A stretch of DNA of 64,000 nt from Haberlea rhodopensis. Its lineage: Eukaryota > Streptophyta > Magnoliopsida > Lamiales > Gesneriaceae. The DNA is taken from assembly GCA_907163345.1 (NCBI GenBank), contig CAJQUN010000001.1, positions 5,580,001 to 5,644,000 on the forward strand, read 5' to 3'. Each line of letters starts with the position of its first letter. The stretch's first letter is position 1. Shown one piece after another: positions 10,226 through 21,465 of this stretch. The notes below the pieces were generated by a model. It did no database searches. It worked only from the letters and a program-made list of their open reading frames with translations, and had not been told where the DNA came from. A program made the position numbers and the translations under genes.

Positions 10226-12992
10226 ATGGCGTCCATCTGCAAAATGATTCTATTTTTCTCATGTATCTTCTCATTTTTTCTTGTGAGCTCTGCATTTTCT
10301 GAAGCAGAAGTGTTGCTTCAATTTAAGAACGCCATTAACGATCCTTCGAATTCTCTATCTGATTGGTCAAACACCACAGCCATTGATCATTGTAACTGGA
10401 CTGGAGTTTCTTGCACAAATGCGGATCCTTTTTCAGTTACTTCTCTCACCCTTCAAAGCTTGAATCTCTCTGGGGACATCTCGGTTTCTGTTTGTAAACT
10501 TGCTAATCTTACTCAACTTAATCTTGCTGATAATTTATTTAACCTGCCGATTCCCCTTCATCTCTCTGAATGTCTCTCTTTGGAGACTCTGAATCTCAGT
10601 ACCAATCTCATCTGGGGTACCATGCGAGAACAAATATCTCAATTTAAATCAATAAAAGTGTTTGATTTTAGCAGTAATCATATTGAGGGAAAAATCCCTG
10701 AAAGCATTGGCTCATTGCAGCAGCTTAAAGTTTTCAACTTGGGCAGCAACTTACTTTCAGGTAGTGTTCCTGTGGTTTTTGGAAATTTTACTGAGCTTGA
10801 GGTTCTTGATCTGTCTCATAATCCATTCTTGATTACTGAGATGCCTCTGGATATTGGTAAACTCAGTAAACTCGAGAAACTTTTGCTGCAAAACTCTGGT
10901 TTCTATGGTGAAATACCTGATTTCTTCAAGGGCTTGAAGAGTTTGAATATTTTAGACCTTTCTCAGAATAATCTCTCTGGAAAATTCCCTCAACATGGGT
11001 CATTGTTTCTTCCAAATTTGGTTTCTTTTGATGTTTCACAAAACAAGCTATTTGGGTCATTTCCTAATGGGATTTGTGAGGCTAAAGGCCTAGTAAGTCT
11101 GAGTTTACATACAAATTTCATGAATGGGTCAATACCCAATGAATCTATCAATGAATGTGTGAATCTTGAGAGATTTGAGGTTCAGAACAATGGGTTTAGC
11201 GGGAATTTTCCATCTTGGCTATGGTCATTGCCAAAGATTAAGCTCATCAGAGCAGAAAATAACAGATTTACTGGAGAAATACCTGATTCAATATCAGAAT
11301 CTGCACAATTGGAACAGGTTCAGATTGATAACAATAGTTTCATCAGTAAATTTCCTCTTGGACTTGGAAAAGTTAGAAGCTTGTACAGATTCTCTGCCTC
11401 TTTGAATGGCTTATATGGTGAGCTTCCTCCGAATTTCTGCGATTCACCAGTTATGAGTATCATTAGTCTCTCTCACAATCACATCTCGGGTAGGATTCCT
11501 GAGGTGAGAGAGTGTAAAAAACTTGTGTCATTGTCTCTGGCAGATAACGGTTTTATTGGTGAAATTCCAGAATCTTTATCTGAATTGCCAGTGCTAACAT
11601 ACCTTGATCTTTCTTGCAATAATCTCAGTGGTTCGATCCCACAGGACCTAGAAAAATTAAAGCTGGCCCTTTTTAATGTTTCATTCAATCAGCTCTCTGG
11701 TAGAGTTCCATCTTCGTGGATTTCAGGCCTTCCTGCTTCATTCTTGCAAGGAAATCCCGGATTATGCGGTGCGGGGTTGCCTAGTTCTTGTTTGGCTGAA
11801 AAAGGAATGAGCAAAAAAATGGGCCTTGCTAAATTGACCGTTGCCATAGTTTCTATTGCTCTAGCTTTTGCATTAGTGATATTTTCTCTGGGATTTTACC
11901 TCGTGCATCGTTCTTACATGAGAAATTTCAGGTTGGGTTCTTGGAGATCCATGTTCTTTTACCCTCTAAGAGTTACCGAGCACGATTTGATCATGTTGAT
12001 GGATGAAAAGGCAACAAGTGAAAGTACTGGCAGTGGTGGGATTTTTGGAAGAGTTTATGCTGTTACTTTACCTAGTGGCGAACTTGTTGCTGTTAAAAAG
12101 ATACTAAAATTTTCAATCCACTCTTGGAAATCCCTAAAATCCGAAATGAAGACTTTGGCTAAGATAAGACACAAAAACATGGTAAAAATCTTGGGATTTT
12201 ACCAGTCTGATGACTTTATACTCTTGATATATGAATATCTACCAAAAGGAAGTCTTGGAGACCTCATTGGCAAACCGGACATCAATATTCCATGGAGCGT
12301 TCGATTGAAAATCGCCATTGGAATCGCTCAGGGATTAGCCTATCTTCACCAAGATTATGTTCCACATTTACTTCATAGGAACTTGAAGTCGAAAAATATC
12401 CTTTTGGATAATGATTTTGAACCTAAGCTCACCGACTTTTCTTTAGATCGAATCGTTGGAGAAAATGCTTTTCACTCAACGCTATCATCAGAATCTGCTT
12501 CTTCTTGCTATTTAGCACCAGGTATAAAATTAGATTACAACATCCTAATAACATATAAGCCTCTTTTCTTATTAGTATGATCTTTAACTTATTCATTTTC
12601 CAGAATATGGATACACCAAGAAAGCCACAGAACAGAACGATACATACAGCTTTGGTGTTGTTTTATTAGAGCTGTTGACAGGGAGGCAAGCTGAGCAAAA
12701 AGAATCAATGGAGCCTTTTCTTGATGTTGTAAAATGGGTGAGGAGAAAGATTAACATTACAAATGGAGCTTTAAAAGTTCTTGACTCCAAGATTTTGAGT
12801 ACTTCTTCCCAACAACAAATGATGGGAGCTCTAGAAATTGCCTTACATTGCACTTGTGTTGTGCCTGAAAAGAGGCCATCAATGTTTGAAATTGTTAAAA
12901 CACTTCAGTGCCTCGACTCGAGGACGACTTTAAAAGTTCAAGCTATCGATATTTCTGGTTTTTTTGAATCTGACAGTTCAGTTCCTCTATGA
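10226..12992 (+). CDS. LRR receptor-like protein kinase, probably inactive (At5g06940-like)
   Basis: Two exons, 10226-12521 and 12604-12992, join in frame across an 82-bp GT-AG intron to give 894 residues. The ATG at 10226 is chosen because it opens a clean signal peptide (MASICKMILFFSC, then a Phe/Ser-rich core). An LRRNT region follows (LLQFKNAIND, HCNWTGVSC), then a long LRR array, one membrane span at about residues 535-560, and a kinase domain. The kinase keeps the ATP-site lysine (VAVKK, about residue 624) and the APEYGY motif that spans the intron. It has HRN where HRD is expected (residues 717-719) and DFS in place of DFG (about 737-739). Loss of the catalytic Asp and the DFG glycine indicates a pseudokinase that likely signals as a scaffold at the plasma membrane. 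It closely resembles the Arabidopsis protein annotated as probably inactive, At5g06940. Confidence 0.93.
12522..12603 (+). other. Intron of the LRR receptor-like kinase gene
   Basis: Starts GTATAAAAT and ends TTTTCCAG. Splicing restores Ala-Pro-Glu-Tyr-Gly across the junction, the conserved kinase motif, which confirms the exon joint. Without splicing the first exon runs on to an early stop at 12580. Confidence 0.9.
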
Positions 12993-14196
12993 ACTTTCAA
13001 GCGAAGAAAATGTTTTTTGATTGTAAATTCTACTATTGTTTGAAGGCTGTCTTGTTTCCGGAGTTCATTTTCCAGTTCATTCTTGTAACTTACCATGTGT
13101 ACGTGAATTGTGATTTTTTTTCTTTCAACTTTATCTTGAACTTTTGTGCGTCGAAAGGAAAAAATTGTGCAGGGATGGGCTCAACAGAAAAATGATCCTA
13201 GGACATGAAAACAGAGGAGGGATTTTTGTGCCCAATTATTGTAGTTCCATTGCATCTTGATCAGCCCATTAGGGTGGTTTTGAAGGATAGAAACAAGAAA
13301 ATTCATGGAGAAACATTGACTTCTGTTATTAATGAAGTGAAAAAAAAAGCATAAGTAGATAGGAATCATGGCAATTTGAATCTTTTCTTGTGTTACTCAG
13401 TTTCAGGACTATAAAAATATGTGTATTGTTTTGGGTTAATTTTAAACTAAAAAAAAATAAACAATACACACATTTGTATAGTTTTGTGTTATTCTCCTTT
13501 TTCAGAATCTTAATGGTGGACTGGACTCTTTAAATATTCTGGGCCACAGATCCGCAGGGCAAATGCCCATTGTTGCCCTTAACATAGGTCTGCCTCTGCT
13601 GACCGTATGAGGTAACAAATTAGACAAGATGAAGATCTTGAAATTGATGCTGTGAGCATTAATTGGTGGGGATTTACAGAAAGATTCGAAGCAAGAATTA
13701 GTTCGTACAAGACGGGTGCAGAAAACGGCTGGACAACTAAACCCAGCCAGATTGTTCGTATTAATTTTTTTTAAAACCCAGTCCAATTACAATTTGAAGT
13801 ATAATACTATTCTACAATTGATCTCCCGCTGATTGGTAAGCATTGAGCAGAGTAAAAAATAGCCAATGCAACCGTCCTTTTTATGTAGTGGCATTGGAAT
13901 CATCTCAAGTTCGAGACCCGTGAACCCATGAAATGCTAACCTCCTTTCCCAAGTTCGAAAAGTAAAAAAGATAAACGCTGAAATAAAATTGAGATATTTG
14001 GTTTAATATCTTCTTTTAGCCAATTTTTGCTGGTCCAAAGTCATTAGATGGATATTAATAATCTTATAGGGACTGGAATGAATTCCACCAATATAGCTGA
14101 ATTATTACCTATCATATATATTAACCTATCTTTCATACAAACCGAGGCATAATATATAGAATATAGATATAGACATAGAGTTCAGGTAATTAGAGT
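12993..14196. other. Intergenic between convergent genes; 3' flanks
   Basis: This 1.2-kb stretch lies between the 3' ends of the LRR receptor-like kinase gene (plus) and the DIL-like gene (minus), so it holds both 3' untranslated regions. An open minus frame at 13502-13786 has no recognisable motif and I do not call it a gene. No repeat with clear ends is seen. Confidence 0.4.
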
Positions 14197-17100
14197 TCAT
14201 GGATCCGTAGATAGCCACACCTCACGAAGAAGATCGTACCTAACATTTGCTCCATCACAACCCATTTCTTCTTCTTGATTTTCGTTTACATTATCTGGAG
14301 ACAATAATAATTTGTTGATCGGGCAATACTCCAATTCATCCAGCTCTTCATCACTGGTGTACCCCTTTCTCCGCACCGAGGATGAACTTCTGGACAAATG
14401 AGATTTTTCTCCAACCTCTGCTATCTTTTCTGCCAAGTTGGAAGAGGTCGGTGGCACGTATACAACCGGTGCAGCAGTGTAAGGGAAGCTACTGGTGGAG
14501 CCTGCTGATAGTGTACGTTCTACAATGCACTGTGATTGCAGAAAGATTAGAGGGTGGGGGAGGGGGTCATCCCAGATAACAAGGCCATAAAAAAAAAGAA
14601 GACTCAAAATTCGTTTCCAGATAATGTGGCATCTCCTATTCTTCCATGCTCTTAAAACCGATGTCAAGGGCATGCATCACTCATTTAAATGTATAACACT
14701 CGAACTCCATACATAATTCTGACTGCAAAAATGCAGATAAAACAGAAATCCATATCATGTCATTTATTAGTTGGTGATGCAAATCCATGAAGTAGTTACC
14801 TTCATTCTGAGGTGAATACGAAGAAATGTGTATGACTAACAAAGTAACCCTGAGAATTTAGTCCAAAATAATGATCAAAGAGCTTAATGGTGGTGAAAAA
14901 TATTCAAACCAGACTTAATAATATAAATAAAAAAACAAGTTATCTGGAGAATGGAGAGAGTTCTGACGGGAGAAATTTTTTAAAGATAAGAACATAGGGG
15001 TGCAACTGAAGCAACTTACCTCAGCATTTAGTGCCTCTAACACAGCACCTGGGACAGGATCAGGGCAGAACTCATCTGGACTGAAGTTGCAGAGTACTCG
15101 CTTAACTAATGGAAGGCTAATTGCCGGACACACCTATATAGAAAGATAAGCATGAATATTTTGTGGACGACAGAACATGTAAGAGGAATATATCAGAAAT
15201 ATAATTTTTTAAATATGGTGCACCTCCATTCTTATTGTTCGATCCATGAGCATATCTTTGGGAAGCATGAGAAGATCACTCAGGGCATTAAGAAGAGGGA
15301 AACAGTTCCTTTCGTCATCGTCCCTCTTATCATCTTTGCCACAGCTGTTTTTTCCATCTGATGCAGAACTATCAGTGTCCATGCCGTGAAACTCTGTTAG
15401 CCATCTTGTCCATTTGCCAACCTGAGAAAGCCAACTTAGGATCATTTATTAAGTTTGCTGTCAGCATAACAAGAATCTTTAAAGAGTCAAGCTTTAGATG
15501 GTGTTAAACAGAAAGGCTTCCAAGGTTTGACATGATTATATCGAATAAAGACAGTTGTAAGTAACAAACTTGTGCATTCATCTTCTAAAAAGACAGTTTA
15601 AGGAGTAAGAGGATGAAGTAGCTCTCTCTCTTGAACAACAGTCAAGCAACTTTGCTGATTGAATACTATGCAGTTTGCTTATAGCAGGCTAAAGTACTTA
15701 CAGAAGTCTTAAGCTGCGCACCAGACCCAAAACTTAAATCTCCAGCAGGAATGGGCAAAACTTTTGAGTCCAGTATTGGATCAGAAATTGGATCTGTTGG
15801 GATCTCATGAACTGACTCACGGAGAATGGCATTAAACATTGCTACATCTAGCCTGTCAACACATTGTTCTAGTACCTAAGAACAGAGATGATTGGACATC
15901 ATTAAGTTAGCATCTAAAAACCAAAAAATAAAAAATAAAAGAGTTCCTGTTTCAGATATTTATTTATTTATTATCATCCAATATCCTCCTAACACCTTTC
16001 CTAAAGTCATGGACAGGAAGATAGAAATGGCAAATAATAGCATTGAAACTACACACCTTCCTTGCCAAAACTGGCAAGCAACCACATTCATGTCCTCCTG
16101 CTCGGACAGGACAAAGTCTTTTGAGAGCATCCTGAAAGGCATTTAACCACAGGTTACTGGAAAAGTTCCCTTGTTGCTGGTCACCCAGAGCTGGACCCAG
16201 AAACCTTTCAGTAGTGTATCTTGTCGTGGAACCAGGAGATTGCATATTAGGTGTCAAAGTCTGAACCAAAAGAACTATTCAGCACTAAAGGAGGTGCATA
16301 AGTGCATTGCACCTAGAGTTTATCCATGTAGGGCATAAAGTAATCACCTGCCACCATATCGATTCAACTATTCGTGCAAATATCCAGGACTCAACTTTCT
16401 CCAAGGCGGCAGTTAAGGTTCTTGATTCTTGCCAATCATCAACAAATTGTAGAAAGCCTTGCTTGTTCAGATGTCTACTCCCAGTACTACTACTTTTAAA
16501 AGATGGAGACTTCATTTCACTCTTCTTTTCTTGTTCATTAGACTCTAATATTTTAGCAAGAGTATTGGAGCGACAGGAACTCCCAAACGATTGAGATATA
16601 ATTTCCCTCAGAACAACAGTGTTTGACAACCAGAAAGTTAACCTAATAAGAAGCAATGTAATCAATTCAGGATCTGTTAACCTAAACTGAATTAAATACA
16701 TGAAAACTAAAAGATCTATTGCACACCTTGAAACGTCGTTGCCGCAGGACTTTGCAACTAAAACAAGTCCAGATACAGTGTTTCTAGCAACAGTAGCTCG
16801 CATGTCTTGAGACCAGTACTTGTAAGCAAAAATATAGAGTCTCGAAAGGCGCCTTGCGGGTGTGTGCACCTTATGTGCAGAGATACTATGTTCTGGTACC
16901 ACATGATAGAGACTGATTTCAAGGGCAGCAACTTCTCTCAGCTCACCTTCAAGTTTTTTAACCCGGGTTTCCATTTCTTCCATCTTTTGGTCTAGTGTAG
17001 CCTTGTCCTGCACATCATTTTCCACAGTATTGACTGATTCAACATCATTACAAGCACTACTAGCACAATGGGAAGTCTCATCTTGGATATCTACCTTCTG

Positions 17101-17787
17101 TTCTTGTTCAATAGTTTTGTCATCAGCTCCATCTGAGGTCTCTAACGAAGGTTTTGGATGGACTTTCATATTTATTGAATTATCAGGTGTAACCTTAGCA
17201 GTTGATCTAAAATGTCCAGTGTCAGGTTTAAGCACTTTCTTTGGAGTGTCTCTTGATACTTTGCTACCTGCAGGTTTTGATCTTGGTGCACGAGTATTGT
17301 AGCCATCAGAGGAAGCGTTTTTCCGAATCTGTTTAGGCACAACGCTAACTTTTTCTACCTTCTCCTCATCAGCCGTTGGGGAATCTCCATGAGAAGAAAC
17401 CGAATCACTGATCGTCTCAGGGTCAGATTCATCTGCAAGCCCCTCCCTGGTATCATTCTCCCAATTATTAGAATTATCACTTGGTTTTGTATTACTTTCT
17501 TTCTCATCCATTTTCACTATTTCAGTATGATGCAATGCTTCCACAGATCTGTAGACTTCATCCACATAAGCTACCACACCATTTTCATAAACTTGCTGGG
17601 GCTTGGCAACCGGGTCTGCATCTATATTGGTTTCCATGGTATCTGAAAAAGCTTTTGCATCAATCTCTTTCGAATTCAAGTTCTTGCCACCGTTCTTTTC
17701 TCGTGGCTTATGATCTTCGGCATCAGCTCTGGCAGGATGGTTTCTCTCTTTGTTGTTGGGACCCCTTCGCCTTTCAGTCTCCTTCAT
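14197..17787 (-). CDS. DIL-like/coiled-coil nucleolar-type protein (At5g06930/At3g01810 family)
   Basis: Seven coding exons on the minus strand (17787-16727, 16642-16348, 16260-16057, 15875-15702, 15421-15224, 15133-15020, 14529-14197) join with GT-AG borders in one frame of 792 residues. The start ATG at 17787 opens MKETERRRG. The first third is polar and Ser/Asp/Lys-rich and likely disordered. A coiled coil follows (METRVKKLEGELREVAALE), then the conserved block ISLYHVVPEHSISAHKVHTPARRLSRLYI. The C-terminal part (RLDVAMFNAILRES, EIPTDPISDPI, KVLPIPAGDLSFGSGAQLK) resembles a myosin-DIL-like domain found in plant proteins annotated as nucleolar/gar2-related or EEIG1/EHBP1-like. Molecular role is unknown to me; in that family some members also carry an N-terminal C2-like domain, which is absent here. 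It is convergent with the LRR-RLK gene. Confidence 0.88.
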
Positions 17788-19240
17788 GATCAACCCTTTC
17801 CAACTATAACTGAATCAACCAAAAAAACTGATGACGACATAAGTAAGAGAAGCCGTTTGACCAGAATAACAAAATTCCATGAAAAGGAAAAACATCCTCT
17901 GCACCACTAGATATAATGTGTGGAAAAAAGCTGATAGGCTCTCGTCAAAAGTATGACTTTAAATGCACAAAGCACTTCATTGCTACCAGTATCTTGTAGA
18001 GTCTAAACCTTAACCACATTCATCCTTTTCGTTCAAGAAACCTAAACCTTAACTACAGTATGCAACGGATCATATTGAATAAAGTATAGTGTAAATAGTA
18101 GTATGTAAACAAACAGGCGACAAATCTGAAATACAATGAAGAATCATTAGTTGTTTCTGCACACAAAAAATAGCTAAATACATTCAGATTCATGATTTCA
18201 TAAAGCATCGGCCATACACTAGTGCAATCATGTTGACGGATTGAACTTTTTCTAAGTACTCCAGTAAACTACAGTTGCAAGTGCTTTTTTTCTTCTTGTA
18301 TTTTTGCACTTTCTGCAAAAATTGCACCCACCCCTTGAGATGAGTCACATGGATCACCCTCTCTCAGTCCTTCTTGACCATAACGGTTAAACTAAGGGTG
18401 AACCTTGTAGTTTCTACGGATGAACTGTCGATAAAAGCAAGAAAGACAGAAGAGAAGATCTGTTGCCTTAATTTATTTCAAACAGAGCACATCAAATAAT
18501 TATGCCCTCACAGATTCTAATGCACGAAAATATATCAAAGCAAGAACAAACATTTACTTCCAATTTCAAGATCCTCATCTTTACTAGAAGTGGTTGGTGG
18601 ATGCTACGTCGGGAGAAGACTCATCGTACCATATTTTACATGCATAAAAATATGTGATGATCCTACATATATTATTTAAAGTAATTTATATATCAACCCA
18701 AACGATACATGTTTGTTATTTTCTACTTGCATGGTATAGACTAATAACCGAAGCAGAGGAAATCAAATCAGTTAGCGAATGTCGATATGAAAACCGTAAC
18801 ACTAAACAAGCACGCACAAGATTGACGACGGTTACTGAGCTAGAAACAATAACTCTTTCAATTATACCGCCAGTGCAATCAAACCAATCAGAAAATCATT
18901 AAAAGTCAGATTTACTAAAATAACTTCAAATTCCAAATAGCAGTATAGCACCGATTAAAGCAATAAAATCAGGAAGATCTAATCTAATCATCATGAAAAA
19001 TACACAAATCTTATACCGCAGGAAAAGAAAAACACACACACACACACACACAGAGAGAAAGTACTTTTTCTCAACTCCAAATTGTCCTAAATAACATACA
19101 TAGATCATAGAAATGTGAGTAGCAGAAGTTACCAAAACTTTCGGGGAGCAGATTGAAGAAGCTGCTTCTTCCAAATTCTCAGTTTCTCTTACTCACACAC
19201 AGAAAGATGCAGACGCAATGAGAGTGTTTCTCAGTATGTA
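17788..19240 (-). other. Probable 5'UTR, long 5'UTR intron and promoter of the DIL-like gene
   Basis: On the minus strand a purine/CT-rich leader at about 19230-19133 (TCTCCCCGAAAGTTTTG-like in the transcribed sense) ends at a candidate donor GTAACTTC at 19132. A candidate acceptor lies about 20 bp upstream of the ATG (CAGTTATAG at about 17807). If both are used, the gene has a leader intron of about 1.3 kb. A CA-repeat sits at 19032-19051 inside it. No other gene is seen here. The splice call is inferred from sequence signals only. Confidence 0.45.
19032..19056. repeat. Short (AC)n microsatellite
   Basis: About ten AC units followed by AGAGAG. It falls in the presumed 5'UTR intron of the DIL-like gene. 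Confidence 0.85.
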
Positions 19241-19563
19241 AAGCATGTGAACGAATGGATAGGTTGAGACTTTAGAGGTTAGTTAGTTACTGCAAGCGGT
19301 GTTAGCGCGTGGTAAAGGAAGTGCGGGAGATATCAATGAATTTTAAATCTTAAATATTCATTTAATTTATTTAAATAATTAAATAATGGCGTTAATTAAT
19401 TTATTTTGTGATCGGTATGTGAAACTGTCGGTAGGAGAAACATCACCCCGGGCATCCCCATTACGTTACGCAATAACGCATTTTTTAAGCAAAAAAAAAA
19501 AAAGAAATTAAATATTTAAAATGTTATTATTTTACCATTCCATGTTTCTAATTATTTTGTGGA
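19241..19563. other. Intergenic, upstream of the DIL-like gene
   Basis: AT-rich DNA with a poly-A run near 19490. It is expected to hold the promoter of the minus-strand gene. I see no gene or element with defined ends. Confidence 0.35.
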
Positions 19564-19915
19564 TAAATTTAAAAATTGTATCACATAATACGAGTTTTTG
19601 TAATAGTAGTCCAAACTTTTAGAACTAATTAATATAATTCTATGAAAATTGTTTTACTAAAAAATAGGCAAAACCTTTTGTTTTTAATCAACACCAGTCT
19701 CATTGTTTTTAATCAAAAGAGGTCTCAAAGTACTCTTATTGAATTATGAGACCAATTTTGTTTAAAATTAATTTTCGTGGAACTAAATTTGTTAAAAAAA
19801 ATTATATGGGCTATTTTTGATTAAAAAATTATGTGCGACTATATTTGATTAGTTCTAAAAGTTTGAGATTAGTATTTTAAAAATCCATATTTTGTGTGAC
19901 CATTTTTAAAATTTA
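19564..19915. mobile_element. Long-TIR MITE, copy 1
   Basis: The ends are inverted repeats of roughly 70 bp. The left arm contains CACATAATACGAG and AAACTTTTAGAACTAAT. The right arm contains ATTAGTTCTAAAAGTTTGAG and ATATTTTGTGTGACC. The middle has no coding potential (AAGAGGTCTCAAAG, GAATTATGAGACC). A second, diverged copy is at 55383-55733 with the same landmarks. The target duplication is not certain, so the superfamily is unassigned. Confidence 0.65.
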
Positions 19916-21465
19916 CTTTTATTTTGTTGTAAAATGTGAAAAATAGTGATGCAATACTCATTGAATGAGTGAAATATATCATAATTGTGTTGACATATAC
20001 ACTTTGTGATATACAACACAGTACAACAATATATAAAAATATAGATTAAAAATACAAATTACCTATAAACATCATATAGTTTGAATAATAACGAATTTTA
20101 TTATTATAGTTTAAATAATAACGTCTATCTCTTTTGTTATCTCTTTCTATGTCAAACCATCGGGGAGAGTTATAAATTTTTTTTGTATACATTTACAAAT
20201 TAGAGAGGGTGATATTGTAATGTAGTTGTTCTACATGGATATATATATGTTAATGTTTAAACTAGAGGTCAAAAATTGAGATAAATCTTTTTTTCAGGGA
20301 GACATCTATAATTTTCTCTAAAAATATATTTATTTTCCATTTTAACATCTCAAATCCAACTATTTTGTATGTAAAATATGCTAGCTACATTCCCACTTGC
20401 TATATAATTTTAACCAAAAATATAATTTATTTCAAAAATAATCTAGTTAAGAGAAATAAATAATATTTGATGACATAATTTTGTTTGATTTTGCTTGTGA
20501 AATAATTAAATAGGTAAGGTGGTGGGACATGTATTTTTTTTTGTTACGAAGGGATATGGATATTTAGAGCTCTTTATTCCCATTCGAGTAAATTTGAAGT
20601 CCCGTGTGAAAATGACGGTATTGATGATGACCACTTAATAAAAAATACGTGTATGAACCAGATTTAAACATAATTTATAGATCAATTCAATATGATTGAT
20701 TTAAAATGATTTGTGTATTAATTTACATATTTTTATTTAAAATATATTATATTTTAGTATTAGTGTATAAATATAGATCGAATGTTTACAAGGATTTACC
20801 CTTTCATTTATAATTTTATAATCTCACAAGCAGATAATTATTATTTTTTTCCGAAGTATAAAATTCCGAAATAAGTGCGAGCCAGTTCATCAGTGGATGG
20901 ATACTAAATAAATAAAGACTGAAAATTGAGGGATCGTGGAGTGGCTAACTCAAATTTAAGATTGATGTTGCCTACTGACAACTAAAATGGGCTCCATATA
21001 CTTGGATTAGATGTATATTATTATTATTATTAAAATAAAAAATAGGTAATATCTATTTTATTTATTTTGTTATCGATAAAATAAACATATTACTAAATGA
21101 ACTGTATAATATGGGCAAGCCCGCTACAATATCAAAAACAACAAGTGCAATCTAAATGATGTCCCCTAACTGCCTAAGTATACATCATTGGGGAATAACA
21201 AATACATATTTCGATAAACAAAAATCTGCTGATTAATTAAACAGAAGTCTTCTATAGTCTACCGACTATTCATTAGACATTCGATCTATAGGAGTCTAAC
21301 AATGAAATGTAGTCTATTGACTAATGGTTGTCTACCGACTATATAAGAAATGTTTTGTGGAACAAAACATTCAGAAGAGTTATTCAAATATCCGAATGTT
21401 TATAAGAACTACTAGCCGTTGCAGCTAACAGAGGAAAATAATGCAGACTTACGAAAATACATTTA
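19916..21465. other. AT-rich intergenic DNA, no gene seen
   Basis: I find no coding region or RNA gene. The stretch 20150-20330 has phrases such as GGGAGAGTTATAAATTTT and GGGAGACATCTATAATTTTC that hint at a decayed MITE. A short TTATTATTATTA run occurs at about 21015. The sequence is otherwise low-complexity AT. Confidence 0.4.

Noticed and set aside
13502..13786. Minus-strand frame of 94 residues between two genes
   Set aside because: No recognisable motif and located in the shared 3' flank of convergent genes.
16307..17789. Several plus-strand frames over the DIL-like gene
   Set aside because: Antisense shadows of its coding exons.
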